DNA of 64,000 nucleotides from Inonotus obliquus (taxonomy: Eukaryota; Basidiomycota; Agaricomycetes; Hymenochaetales; Hymenochaetaceae), in contig JAJHTX010000011.1 in NCBI GenBank assembly GCA_032164295.1, forward strand, positions 1,736,001-1,800,000, given 5' to 3'. A model generated the notes under the pieces. That model saw only the letters and a list, made by a program, of their open reading frames with translations. It had not been told where the DNA came from and did no database searches. Within the stretch, counting starts at the first letter, position 1. Each line of letters starts with the position of its first letter. Positions 12,001 to 23,000 of this stretch are shown piece after piece. The position numbers and the translations under genes were made by a program.

Positions 12001-14252
12001 ATATAATTGATCAAGGCCGAATCCAGCGAGTGATTGCGAATCGGATATAAGGCAGTCAAGCTGATCGAACGGATTGTCGCTGTTCTTCACCATCTTCACT
12101 GCCGTAGACGCCCATATGAAAAGACCACCTGCTGCTCTGCCGAGCGAAGCCATATTCTCGTTCCACGGCCAATCCGTCGGAACTTCCACCACCTCTGTGA
12201 CTGCACTATGCATCTCCTCGCGAATATACGCATGGACGTCTTCCCGGCTGGTTGGTGAGTCGTAGTCCAGCTCCATCTCAAGGACGTTCTCCGGATGGCT
12301 CGACAGGAACTTGTCAATATCAGCTTCCCGGCGACTGGTGGCCAAGAACCTAAATGTGATGGGCAGCTTCGGGAATTCTTCCCGAATGAGTTTCATCAAG
12401 CTGCGCCGTGATTCAGAAGTGCCGCATTCGTCAAACGCATCGAACGCAATCACAACGGGACCTGGTATCGAGTCTGCAGTGTTAAGGAGTGGACGCCGAA
12501 TAAGTCTGTCGAATTGCTGTGATAGAGTCCCTGTGATGATGTCCCTATCGTTGTTCGTCTCGGAAAGTATGGCAGATTCGATTAAGGAATCAAACGATGC
12601 CAGTTGGTAGGCGATCGATGCAATAACGGTCGATGGATCGCTCTTCTCCCTTTCAAAGAAAAGGAATGCACCAAGGCGCGACATATCCCGGAGCTGCTCT
12701 ATGATCGTCATGCAGACCGTGCTCTTGCCGGAACCTGCAACACCGTGAAGCCAGAATACATTCGGCCTCGTCTCCGAATAGATCCAGTCGATGATCTGGC
12801 TCCTGACTTCCACGCGAGTCCCAGGTAGGCAAACCGGACGGTTGAACGTGTCAGACAACATCGGCTTAAGCCTTTGTTTTAATACTGGCAGTATGTCAGC
12901 CGATGTCATGAACGAGAAGGGGAAAACACGAACCAAGCTCATCAGTCCTTTGAGATGATCGCATAGATACAAACGCTGTTCTGAGATTCACACCAGACTC
13001 AATTTCCTGCCTCAGATTGCTTAACGACCGCTCAAACTCGTCGATCTTCTCATTACTGCTCGTGTCCAGCATTCGTCCTGCAGAGCGTCAATAATATGAA
13101 ATCCCTGATCGTGTTGGACAACTCACTGAGGAATGTACGGCTGACATAGCGTCGAATAAACAGGCAACACTCGATGGTCTGCTTCATGAGAGTGACGATG
13201 GACCGCTGAAGGCATTCAGCTTTGAAAGTAATTGTCTGAACATCGCGGACGAAGGCAAATGCATCGACGACGGTATGAACGAGGTCGACGACCCGCCTGT
13301 CCGTATCGAAAACACCTTTGACCGCCTAATATGCAAATGTTAGGATAGGATCACATCACATCAAAGCGCAACGCAAACGCACTGTGTGCAGTCCCGAGAC
13401 CAACTTCCATGCTACAGTGAAGAATGGGTGGATCTAGGTCGCCAGCCTCAGTGACGAGAAGCATGTTTGGATAATCCTAGCGACTCACTTCAGACAATTG
13501 GTCAATGATTTTTTTGATCACTTCGATCCTTGAAAGCAATTCTCCAACGGCTTTGTAAAGCTCACTCTGGCCATTGACGCGCGCCGTAGCATTATCGGTT
13601 GACTGGGTAACGTCCGAGGCGCCCTCCAAACGAGGGTTATTGCTCCGCTGCACGTCCTCCGACGTCCTATCTAGAGCGATACCGGCACCTTCAATGGCAT
13701 CGATGGCGCTCAGTTGCACGATGATGCGGCCCACATATCTCGACCCTTTGTTGCTATGTGCAGTAAGGCGAAGAGAAGCTAATGATGCAGAATTCGTTGA
13801 GCAAGGGCAAGGCAGCAGAAAGAAAAGGACTGTCGCTACCTTCTCCGTGAGCACATTCCCTCAACAGGTCTGCGGGGCTTATGTCCATAGCACCCACACA
13901 TATATTTGACGGCCATGTTGAGCGTTTGACTCGGATATTAAATGCTGCCATCCGATCCACAGAATCGCAAGAGCTGTATATTCTGTGTAAGAGATTACTT
14001 TGGACATGATGAGCACTGAAACGCACAATATAAGAGGTTCATCCCAGACGGGAGAAGTACTGTTCTTGATAATGGCCGTCTTTCCGGGAACATCCCCGAG
14101 CTTCACCTTCACGTACAAGTCTGGTAGGTTACCGTGTTCCCATTGCAAGTCCTCGAGGCGTATAACTGCAGCGAACGTCAATTAGCACAACCTTTAAAAT
14201 CATCGACGGGTCGACGTTATTGCCCACCTTGCAAGCGGTAATAGGACGACAT
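9095..14252 (-). CDS. NLR-like STAND protein: C2 - helical - NACHT - 14 WD40 repeats
   Basis: Exon 1 (14252-14228) encodes MSSYYRLQ. It splices to VIRLEDLQWEHGNLPDLYVKV, a C2-like beta-sandwich continuing KRSTWPSNICVGAMDI and SRYVGRIIVQLSAIDA. Helical exons follow (LYKAVGELLSRIEVIKKIID; RVVDLVHTVVDAFAF; NEKIDEFERSLSNLRQEI). The NTPase exon (12972-11371) has GTRVEVRSQIIDWI, Walker A GVAGSGKST, Walker B VVIAFDAFDECG and a C-terminal winged-helix-like part. A short intron near 11370-11310 leads to the WD40 exon (11302-9095), which holds fourteen repeats, enough for two seven-bladed propellers, and ends GERWSECFRESNGH-stop. Fungal STAND proteins of this type (HET-E/HET-D relatives) act in non-self recognition and programmed cell death through nucleotide-dependent oligomerisation. 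What this one senses is unknown. All introns found are short, and no stop or frameshift was seen. Confidence 0.85.
9290..11110 (-). repeat. Tandem WD40 repeats (14) in the NLR gene
   Basis: About every 125-130 bp the minus strand repeats the pattern GH...V.S.AFSPDG..L.SGS.D.T..VWD. Repeats 1-12 and 14 are clear; one (VFSLAGLYITSRSGDTIRVLN) is degenerate. The repeats differ in sequence, so this is an old, diversified array and not a recently amplified one. Confidence 0.85.
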
Positions 14253-15666
14253 CGCGGTCAGTGGGCAAGGGGTGTCTTCTACCCTAAGCCCACGACCGCT
14301 TTATGTACAATGAGGAAGGACCTGTGTACAGAAGCATGATGGAGTGATGAACCAGTGTATCAACGGCAAAGCCGATAATAATTGGTCCCGGTCTTAGTCA
14401 TCAGTAATAATTCCAAGCAGTCACCGCTCAAGAAATATTAAGAGGTGTGAGGAGCAATTTGAAGCGACCGAATTCAATGCAAAAGCCGAAGACTCAGTAC
14501 GAAGACTACCGAATGATCCGCGACTGCCAGTCAGTACAGCAGGCATGTTATCGGCTTCGGCTGGAATGAACGGTTCGCTTGTCGTTTGTCTCATTCGGTG
14601 GCAAGCATATCGCAATGCAATCAGGTCATTCGAGCCAAATCCATATGACAATGTAATTGATACTGGTCGGACCCGCTTGTTGTTTGTATTTCCAATGTAC
14701 AGCCGACCATCTCTCATCGCCATCTCATCCAAAAAGTTGCATCAGAATAGTTGCACCGAGCAACCTGGCCTCGAATAACTCCTACCCTGGGCTACCCATG
14801 CACTGAATCGCTGTCGAATGTAGCATTAAATGGTAGTAAACATTAGGCATCGTCACCGACCAGAAATCCGCATTGCAAGCAGGAAGTGGTTCTGTAGGAA
14901 GCAATCATCGTGAGCTTATGTGGGTTCGTGGAACGTCGACTTCAGTCTTGAAGAACTGACTCGGCCATGAATCGTTGTTGGGGCGGGTCAGCTATTGTTT
15001 CGTCATCTGCGAAAGTATCGTAGCCGCCAGTGATGTCACACCGTAGTCTTGCAGAGATTGAGCACCGTTCAGCAGGGAAAATGCAAATGCACGACTCAAC
15101 GAGGAAAAGGTGATTGTGATGAAAAACCACGTGGTGTGACTAGACAAATCATGATAGGTAGTTCTGGACTCAGTCTGTCACCAACTCGAACAGAGGATCA
15201 GAATTGCATGAAGTAGCGTTCGGATGAAGGTGGTATCAATTGGTGCAAAGCCAGAGCCAGATGTGAGGCAAGGTAAAGATTATGTCATTTTCTTCCTAGC
15301 CACCTTGCTCACCTGCAATCAGCTTTGTGACGTGCCACGTGAGTTTCTCGTTATTGTGACTTGTCAATCCTCATTCTGCCACCGTCGACGGTTTTTGCAC
15401 TTATTATGGCTTCAGATTGCTTCAGCGGAATGTCCGAGCTCATGCCTGTGCTTAGCCTCGGACATACAGTGCTGCTTGTCCTTCCTGCCGATATGTCGTA
15501 CTCCAACTCTAACTCTACCATCAACGAGGCTGTTGCCAAGCCAGCTCACGTCGTGCAAGTGACGATTGAACTTACAGAGTGTGTATACAAGACTATACAT
15601 CTCGGCTAGCTAACTTGAGATTCTTCGAAACTGCTGCGGTGAGATAGACAAGGAAAGCGAACGAGA
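14253..15666. other. Intergenic region between NLR gene and small gene
   Basis: Scattered short frames on both strands (e.g. 14421-14732 minus, 15224-15609 plus) show no domain, no codon consistency and no splice-linked continuation. I see nothing firm here. Confidence 0.4.
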
Positions 15667-15991
15667 ATGGCAGACAGGCTTGCCGCGTTTTTCCTCGTCC
15701 AGCACGAAATATCCGTAAGTTCAAACGCTTCGCGTTCCCACCCTTACTTATGGAAGTTGAATCTTGCTGCAGGAACTGATCGTGTCAATTCTTCGTGCGA
15801 GTATATCTCACCCTTTCCAGACCCCGATGAAGTTTGTGCAGGATGACGGTGCGACACCATACACCCTTACCGTGGAGAGTCAACCATGGAAGTACGGCAA
15901 GTCGCTTAACCTCCTGTGGGGCGATGAGCCCCTTGTGCCTGGTGATTTGAAATGGACGTTCAAGTTCGAAGCTTTGGAATACACGCGGTAG
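15667..15991 (+). CDS. Small hypothetical protein (about 90 residues)
   Basis: ATG at 15667 opens MADRLAAFFLVQHEIS, followed by a GTAAGT donor (from 15715) and a CTGCAG acceptor. Exon 2 reads ELIVSILRASISHPFQTP, then MKFVQDDGATPYTL, SLNLLWGDEPLVPGDLKWTF and ends EALEYTR-stop. The join is in frame. The composition (helix, then alternating hydrophobic strands with WGDEP and PGDLKW turns) looks like a compact folded domain. No family recognised and no signal peptide. Supported by clean splice signals and coherent codon use only. Confidence 0.55.
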
Positions 15992-16952
15992 CCTGCATGA
16001 TCATTTGAGGACGTCGTTGCCCAGTTGTAAGATACTTTACGTTGAGTGGGTTTCTGCCATGCTATATTCCACCCTGTGAACCGCTTGTAGTCAAGTATAC
16101 TATATCGTTGATGTCGCATACGGGATCAAACTGAACGAACATGCAACCGCAGGTCTATCAGACGTTTGGATAATTGTCAGAGACAACTAGCCACCAGCGG
16201 TTTCCACGCGTTTACAAGGACGAGTGCGTATGTGGTGTAATTGAAGACAACCGCTCGATTTGATTCATAAAAGCGCAGTAAAAGATGAAATCGTCAAAGC
16301 CTAGAAGGTGATAACTTCTTCTTTATCGAGGGCGCTGACTTGCATTTTCCTGGATCTCAGGCTATCAGGACGAGGATGTGCTTGTCTCTCCTTCAATTGA
16401 CTTGCGGGCTCCAAGCTCATAGATCACAGTGCCCGGAGTTTCCGAGTTTGACTCCCGTTTCTGGGGTCCTCCCACTATGGAGACTGGCTAATTTACGTAC
16501 GCAGAAAGATGAAATTGTGATTCACTCTTTTTACATAAGTGCGCTGCTAATGAGCATGATAGTGTTGCGCCACTCTCCAGTAATCCTAATCCTGCTATGT
16601 GTTGATCTGCTGCTTGCCGTTGACCATTTGAATGTATTGTATTTTATTGCGAGCTGGTGGCTCGGATTGAAGTACTGCCAGGGTATGTCGTCCCACTCGA
16701 GCAATTCGTTCCCCCTTCACAACTTCCATCTACTATAGAACATAGCTACGGAGGAGATACATCGCTTAGAACCTTCCATCAAAATTGCCAGAGAAAGCAT
16801 TCGCAGCGAACACGGAACCCTAAGAAGAGTAACGACAGCAAGAGACACGTTGAGCTTGAGCTGTAAGACGTTTCAAGTGGTCCCATCGAATGAAGGAACA
16901 GACCGCCTTGACTACAGAGCCGTTCGAGAACACGGAAAACAAGACATGACCA
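15992..16952. other. Intergenic region
   Basis: No supported gene. A plus-strand open frame at 16340-16738 is hydrophobic and cysteine-scattered with no domain; I treat it as chance. Confidence 0.4.
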
Positions 16953-19675
16953 TTAAGAGTCTTGCTCCCAAGGCAAGATCGACCAGATCGTCGTGAAACT
17001 CCCTAGAGATACCATGATTTGCACCATCAATATTCTACAGGGTAGGGAACAAAATCACTTACAAAGCCACGCCTGAGTATCCCCACTCCCTGTCGCAAGC
17101 ATGTCCCCCGTTGGACTAAGATCGACCGAGATAACTGAGCTCTTCTGTCCCTGAAGCATGAGCTGCACCTGAGCCGTGCGTGCTTCACAGAATAGCATGC
17201 CTCGATCTTTCGAACCTGAAACAACCCACTGTCCGTCATGGCTGACCGCGACACTGAGCACATAATCCGTATGCCCTGTGAAATTCAAGGTATTGACACT
17301 TCCCCACTCGCCACCACCACCATTGTCTTTCGAGGAACATAAAACTGCACCAATACCATATCCCGACCCAGACGCGGAAGAAGAGTTGGAGCCCGTAGGC
17401 GTGGTAGGAGGTGGAAAAGGATCCTTTCTGGGTCTGGGCGGTCCGTTCACAATGGCACTGATATCCCAATGTTTGAGAGTCTTGTCGAGACACCCACTGA
17501 CAATACCCTTCCCATCCGGCGTAAATGCGACGGAGTAGACAGAGTCTCGGTGTCCCTTCAGCCTCTCCACCAAATTACCAGTCTGGACTTCCCAGATGCG
17601 CACTACAGTGTCCAGTGAGCCCGCAGCAACGAGACGACCATCAGATGTGAGATCGCGATGCTCGTGACGTCAGCATCGACACCATCCGGCTCGTTGATCT
17701 CAAGTACTTTTTGCATTCCTGCTTCCACATTCCATATCCGTGTTGTCCTGTCTCCGGAGCCAGAAACGATAAGTCGTCCGTTCTTCAAAAAATCGAGCGA
17801 ATAAATTTCCTGCTGGTGACCTTCAAATACATGCATCATACATTTCTTGGAGATCTCCCAAATCTAAAATTCTTGGGGATAAGAAAAATTGCCGTAAATC
17901 ACTGGAGCTTTGATGCCGAGGATACCAGAGTCGAGACTCGTGCCACTTACTCTAATCGTCTTATCCTCTGCACCTGTTGCAAGCAACTTGCCATCTGGGC
18001 TGAAACAAACGCTTCGAATGTATGCGTCACCCACTGGGCTTGCGCTCTCGCCATTCAATACGCTAGGCAATTAGATAAGGTGAAGTACGATGTGAGTACC
18101 GAGATGGGTACGAACAAGATCTTTTGGCCTGTTTTCGTGTCGTAAATCTGAGCTGTTCTGTTGCATCCAGTTGCAAGGTACTTTCCATCTGCGGAAAATC
18201 TCACGCAGCACGCGACACTAAACAGTTATGTCAAGAACATGACTACTGGAGCCAACTCGCTGACAGATCTTTCGTGGTTCAAAGTATTCGTCAGTGTCAC
18301 ATCAAGCACCCTCTTGACCTTAGGATTGAAGATAGAAAACCAGTCGGGACCTTCCTTCTTTAGTTCAGGGGATAGACTATCTGGGTTGATGCCATCGTGG
18401 AATGCGCCAACGGAAGCGGAAGGCACTGATGCGTAGTGTGCCGAATCTTCGATAGGATGGGTCTAGTTGGACAAAACAGACAATCACAGAGTAAAATTGC
18501 TAGTTGGTGTTTACTAACCTCTTTTATAATGCGCTTGATGTCATCGCGAACAGAACAGTTTGCATCGACGGCCGGTGTGTTGGATCACGAGTCCAACAAG
18601 TCCATCAGACATCTTAATGAGGCTTCTCACTTTATCCATTTGAGGCGGAAACCGTGGTAATTGACGTTTGACGATTGCAGCTATGGCTTGCAGGTAATTA
18701 AGGTCGTGATATGGTCTCAGGCAGAAAAAAGTTCCTTATGAAACCCAGGTTAATATACGAATGTGAACTGGAAGCAAGGAGAGCTCTTCGTACGTAAATC
18801 GACATTCCAACTGCCCATATATCAGACTCTGCTGTATGTCCATAGAAACGAAGGCGCCTCCTCTCGGGTGGGACAAGCAGCTCGTAGGCAAGATATCTTG
18901 AAGTGCCTTTGATGTGTGAGGACAGATTTGCTATACTCCGACTAGTTTCTACCATGCTGGAACAACCGAAATCACATATTTGAGCGTCTCCTGTCTCAGA
19001 GACGACTACGTTATCCTAAGTCCAAATTCAACTTTCAAAGCGAGCTTCCAACTAAAAGAAAAACAGAAAACTTACTGACTTGATATCTGAATGCACCACA
19101 CCAAGCTCATGAAGGAAATTCAGACCCTCGGCGATTCCAATTATCTGAGTGACAGTGGAAGTATAGTGATAGGTAGTCAACGTGTTGTAGCAAGAGACGG
19201 AAAGCATACTAGTTTCATCACATCGCATTCGGGATGATTGTTGACATATGTCCACGCCGAACCATTTACCATCCATTCCGAAAATAGGAGTGGGTATCGA
19301 GTCGGAGACTGTTCAATAGCATATCCGAGCAGGGGAAGGATGTTAGGGTGATTTAATTTGGACCAGACATATATCTCCTTCTCGAATAACTATAATGATC
19401 GCTGTGAAGACTGATTTATAGAAGATCGCACACTTACGAGCTTCATAGCGTCAGGTAAGTAGAAACGCAGTCGCTTGATTGCAACTTTGATCTTGCCTCG
19501 ACCAGGAATCAGACAGCGTGCCATGGTCACATCGCCATATGACCCTCCTCCTACAACTTTGCTCCGTGTATAATCGACGTCTTTCGGAAAGGTTGAGATG
19601 CGCGAGTCTTTGAAGAATAGAGGGATCAACGACGTCCAAAGTATTGGGGCTCTCTTCGTTTTTTGCTTCTTGCAT
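16953..19675 (-). pseudogene. Protein kinase fused to TUP1 WD40 domain (copy 2), disrupted
   Basis: N-terminal leader MQEAKNEESPNTLDVVDP, then a kinase: glycine loop VVGGGSYGDVTMA, VAIKRLRFYL, EKEIYVWSKLNHPNILPLLGYA, ELGVVHSDIKSDNVVV, ICDFGCSS, and AYELLVPPERR...AESDIWAVGMSIY. The kinase C-tail (CSVRDDIKRIIKE) joins through a GT-AG intron, in phase, to THPIEDSAHYASVPSASV and then the TUP1 C-terminal half ([54 protein letters not shown], and so on). Lesions: in-frame TGA at 18587-18585; apparent 1-base frame changes near 18735 and 18610; a 2-base insertion relative to TUP1 at about 17641-17650 (AISHLM instead of AISPDG); and a lost TUP1 stop that extends the tail. TUP1's introns are kept. It lacks the TUP1 N-terminal tetramerisation region. 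It may be a recent pseudogene, or assembly error may exaggerate the damage. Confidence 0.75.
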
Positions 19676-20531
19676 AGACGCTATGGTATTATGGGCGATT
19701 ACAACGAGTCAATATGTATTTGATTTGATGACTACTCTCGCTGGTCTCGGAGTCTCAGCGGATCTCAAGTTACCTTTGCAAATCGAGAAACGCGCCGCTA
19801 CAAAGTCATTATGATAACGACTCGCTCGTCATGGTGCGAAGTCCGGCTTAGCTAGGAGTAGTCCGTATGATTGATCTGGTCAACTCGGAGTCGCACAACT
19901 ATATAGTTTCTTGTCAGGGGCGATAAGTCCAACCATGTTGATAGCGGAGAGGGAGATACTTGAATGTGAGGGACGGTACTGGTGATTAATGATAGATTAA
20001 ACTGATGAAGAGTTGGCAACTCAATGTAGTGACTCACTCGGCATTTTCAGTTTACTGTGACTGTGACGTTATCTTACAGAACACGTGTCTTTTGTACCTC
20101 GTTGTCACATCACGCCGTCGGTTTTGCTGCTTCGCTTCAACCACCAGTCCGTCCATACGCTTGCCTTCCGGCCATAATTTCATCTGCGATACTTTCGAGT
20201 CGCAAAATAGGGGACATTTGCCCGAAATACTGTATATTTTCAACGCATTCTGTTGTAAAGGAAAGTCGTTTTGTGCTCCGACATCCTCGAGCGTCAACAA
20301 TAGACACGCCAGATACCGTCACGACCTTCCACCGAGTCTGTTTACATCCGGAGCGCTTTTTAGAGTGACGGAGGGAGCTACGAGCCGGCCCTAGCAAACG
20401 TAGGGAGCAGCAGATACGCCTGCGCAGCATCCCTATACGCCATTTAATTCATAACATACATGCCCAGTCCCTAAAAGTTAGTACACAATGCCCAATAAAG
20501 TATTTCTCATCTAACTTGCCCTCGTTATCGA
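19676..20531. other. Intergenic / promoter region
   Basis: Separates the kinase-TUP1 chimera (minus) from the F-box gene (plus). Overlapping frames at 20005-20430 on both strands lack domains. CT-rich and ends in a TATA box. Confidence 0.4.
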
Positions 20532-20537
20532 TATAAA
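20532..20537 (+). promoter_or_regulatory. TATA box of F-box gene
   Basis: TATAAA in ATCGATATAAAAGCG, 77 bp before the ATG at 20609. Confidence 0.5.
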
Positions 20538-20608
20538 AGCGTCCTTCTTAGACTTGCGACGCTTTTCGCCCTCGCTTGTCTCTTGTTAACTCTCCGAGTT
20601 ACTTCTCT

Positions 20609-22243
20609 ATGGTCGAACCGATACAGACATGGGATTGGACGCCCTTCGAAGAGACTTCGTTACCTCCACCAACGGATGATGAACAGGAGATGTTGGTGAC
20701 AGCTGTGTGAGTCTCGTTTCCCTTCTTTCCCCATATGCTTGTTAAATGAATGGTGCTCAGCGATCCTCGCCCAAGGCACGCCGATGTGGTTCAAATCGAC
20801 GAGGCTATCTCAAAACTCGAAGAGGAGCTTTCTGTTCTCAGGCTCAGGCGCTTGCAGGTTCTCGCCGACAACGCACTTATCAACAGGATCCCACCTGAGA
20901 TTCTGGCTCGCGTGTTCGAGCTGGGCGTGCATGAGAATGAGAACCTCCTTCCAGTCATCTCGCTGGTATCCAAGCACTGGAGAGAACTGTCGCTTGCGAC
21001 ACCGACCTTGTGGAGTTACATATCCTTAGACCACCACTGGAGCTACGGCCGCGTCGCGGAGTTACTGAGGAAGATCCGTACCCATATGCAACGAGCTCAA
21101 GCAGCTCGGATCCGCATTGATCTCGAATTCCGGTATGCTGAATCGCTAGCCGAAGCCCGGGCTATCATGCAAGCATTGCATCCGCACCTGGCTCGATGCT
21201 TTTCGTTCCGAGCGAGCGTCCCTGACTGGGAATGGATGGCTATTGTAGCAGAGAACTGTGAAAATATGCATAATAGCCTGGAATCCATTGCATTGCGTAT
21301 CGACCCAGGAGATAGCGAGGATGCTGCACCAGTCCCGCTGCTATCAGGAACTTTTCCTCGTCTAACGAGTGTCACGCTTGAGCAGACACCGCTGGCTTGT
21401 ATCTTCAGCAAAGCCCACACGCCCCGGCTTCGAAGGTTCTATGTCGTACGAGACGCGAGGTACCACGCAAACCAGCGCATTCGGGTCGCATTGCGAGAGT
21501 ATCTTACAGCGCTCACTTCTGCACCCGAACTCGAGGACGTGCGTCTACAATCGGCCGTCTTCCACCTTGACGGTTCCGAAGGCGTGTTTCGTAACTCGCC
21601 CATTCGAACCCTTGTTCCAAACCTCACTGACCTTGCCCTCTCTTTCCTCGATGCGACTAATGTTGGTCTATTCCTCGATTCTGTGTCACTTCCTTGTTTG
21701 GTTAGACTGGCAGTTCAGATGGATGCGGGACCAGAAAGTGACAACCTAGCGTGGCTGGCACATCTATCTGGGGCAGCGATGTCGGGGAGGCTTCCATCCC
21801 TTCGACACCTCGAACTGAGAGCCTGTACAACAGAAGGCCCAGCACTTGCCCCGCTCGTCCGTGCATTGCATGGTATACCCCAGCTCACCGCACTCGGGGT
21901 CGCAGCCCCTCCTTCCGGTATGGTCGGAGCCCGTCTTTTCGAGATGCTCGCAACAGGACCAACTTCCGATCCTGGAAATGCACTGACCATTCCCAACACT
22001 GGATCATGGCTCCTTCCAAATCTACGCGTCTTGAGTCTCAATGGATGCCGGGATGTCAGTGGGCACGAAATTCTACGCATCGTCCGTGCGCGCCTCGCTC
22101 AGCCTGCGTATCTCACACCCGAAAATGGAGGTGCGGAACGGATTAGGATGGTACGAATCGTGCCGTGCTATCCTCTCGACCAGGAGGTCGTAGACAGCTT
22201 GAAAATGGCTTGCGATGAAGTTCGAATAGTCAGTCCAACCTAA
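20609..22243 (+). CDS. F-box protein
   Basis: Exon 1 encodes MVEPIQTWDWTPFEETSLPP...MLVTAV. The intron (GTGAGT...CTCAG, about 20706-20760) joins in frame to DPRPRHADVVQIDEAISKLE. A short coiled coil (LEEELSVLRLRRLQVLADNA) precedes the F-box: LINRIPPEILARVFELGVH, then VSKHWRELSLATPTLWSYI. The remaining roughly 400 residues are leucine-rich with LRR-like strands (LPSLRHLELRACT, LPNLRVLSLNGCRDVSGHEI). F-box proteins bind Skp1 and choose targets for SCF ubiquitin ligases; Agaricomycetes carry very large, fast-evolving families of this type. Complete, about 525 residues. Target unknown. Confidence 0.85.
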
Positions 22244-22928
22244 ACAACCAATCAAACCTCTCGCCTCGCATTCAAGTTGATGTTATGCCTGACTTCTTTA
22301 TGACTCATTGATTGATCCCAACCTTCTTGCTTTTGTATACCGCCCGCATTATTCCCGTCTCAATTTGTGTGTGAAGCTTCGCTGTATATTTGGACAATGT
22401 ATAATACTGAATCGCTGATCCCATGTTTTCTTTCGCAACCTGTATTGAAATATTAATGATCCAGCTCTTCTGAATCTGAACATGTGAACTGGTCGAAATG
22501 AAATGGGACGAAATCCACGTGTTTCTTAAGCCATGTGACTTTCCGGCACAATCCGAACGAGGACGGAGGAGGTTGGCCAATGGCCTGCCACTTTCTTGCC
22601 TGCAGGGCCCGTCCGCTGTGCTTCACACAACTCGCATCGTAAGCGAACCTGTGTACGGGCAATGCTTCTCTTCCGTACATGCAATTGAACCCAGTCAGAT
22701 GTGCGCCTTATGTGTTCAGCTGTGCTCAAACGGCCCGAGGGAACTTGTTATCGAAGCTCTATGCTGTGCCGACTTACACCCGTCCTCGTAAGCCAGGCTT
22801 CTGTTGTGCAGGAAGTGGATTGGTATAATTATCATGCCGAGTGGTTGTGGGCCACGTGTAATGGTTCTGAATCTTCCGGACAGTGATATCTTGAGGCCCG
22901 CCGTCACGGGACCGCTCCTATGTGCTCC
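22244..22928. other. Intergenic region
   Basis: 3' flank of the F-box gene and 5' flank of the alpha-galactosidase gene. No supported gene. Confidence 0.4.
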
Positions 22929-22938
22929 TATATATATA
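22929..22938 (+). promoter_or_regulatory. TATA box of alpha-galactosidase gene
   Basis: TATATATATA about 65 bp upstream of the ATG at 23001. Confidence 0.5.
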
Positions 22939-23000
22939 GTTACTTGATTGCATTCATTTCCATCACGAGTCCTTTTCCGCACTTGTCTTGGCCTAGAGAA

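Noticed and set aside
20791..22255. Minus-strand frames inside the F-box gene (e.g. 21715-22080)
   Set aside because: Shadows of a high-GC, codon-biased exon; no domain, no splice context.
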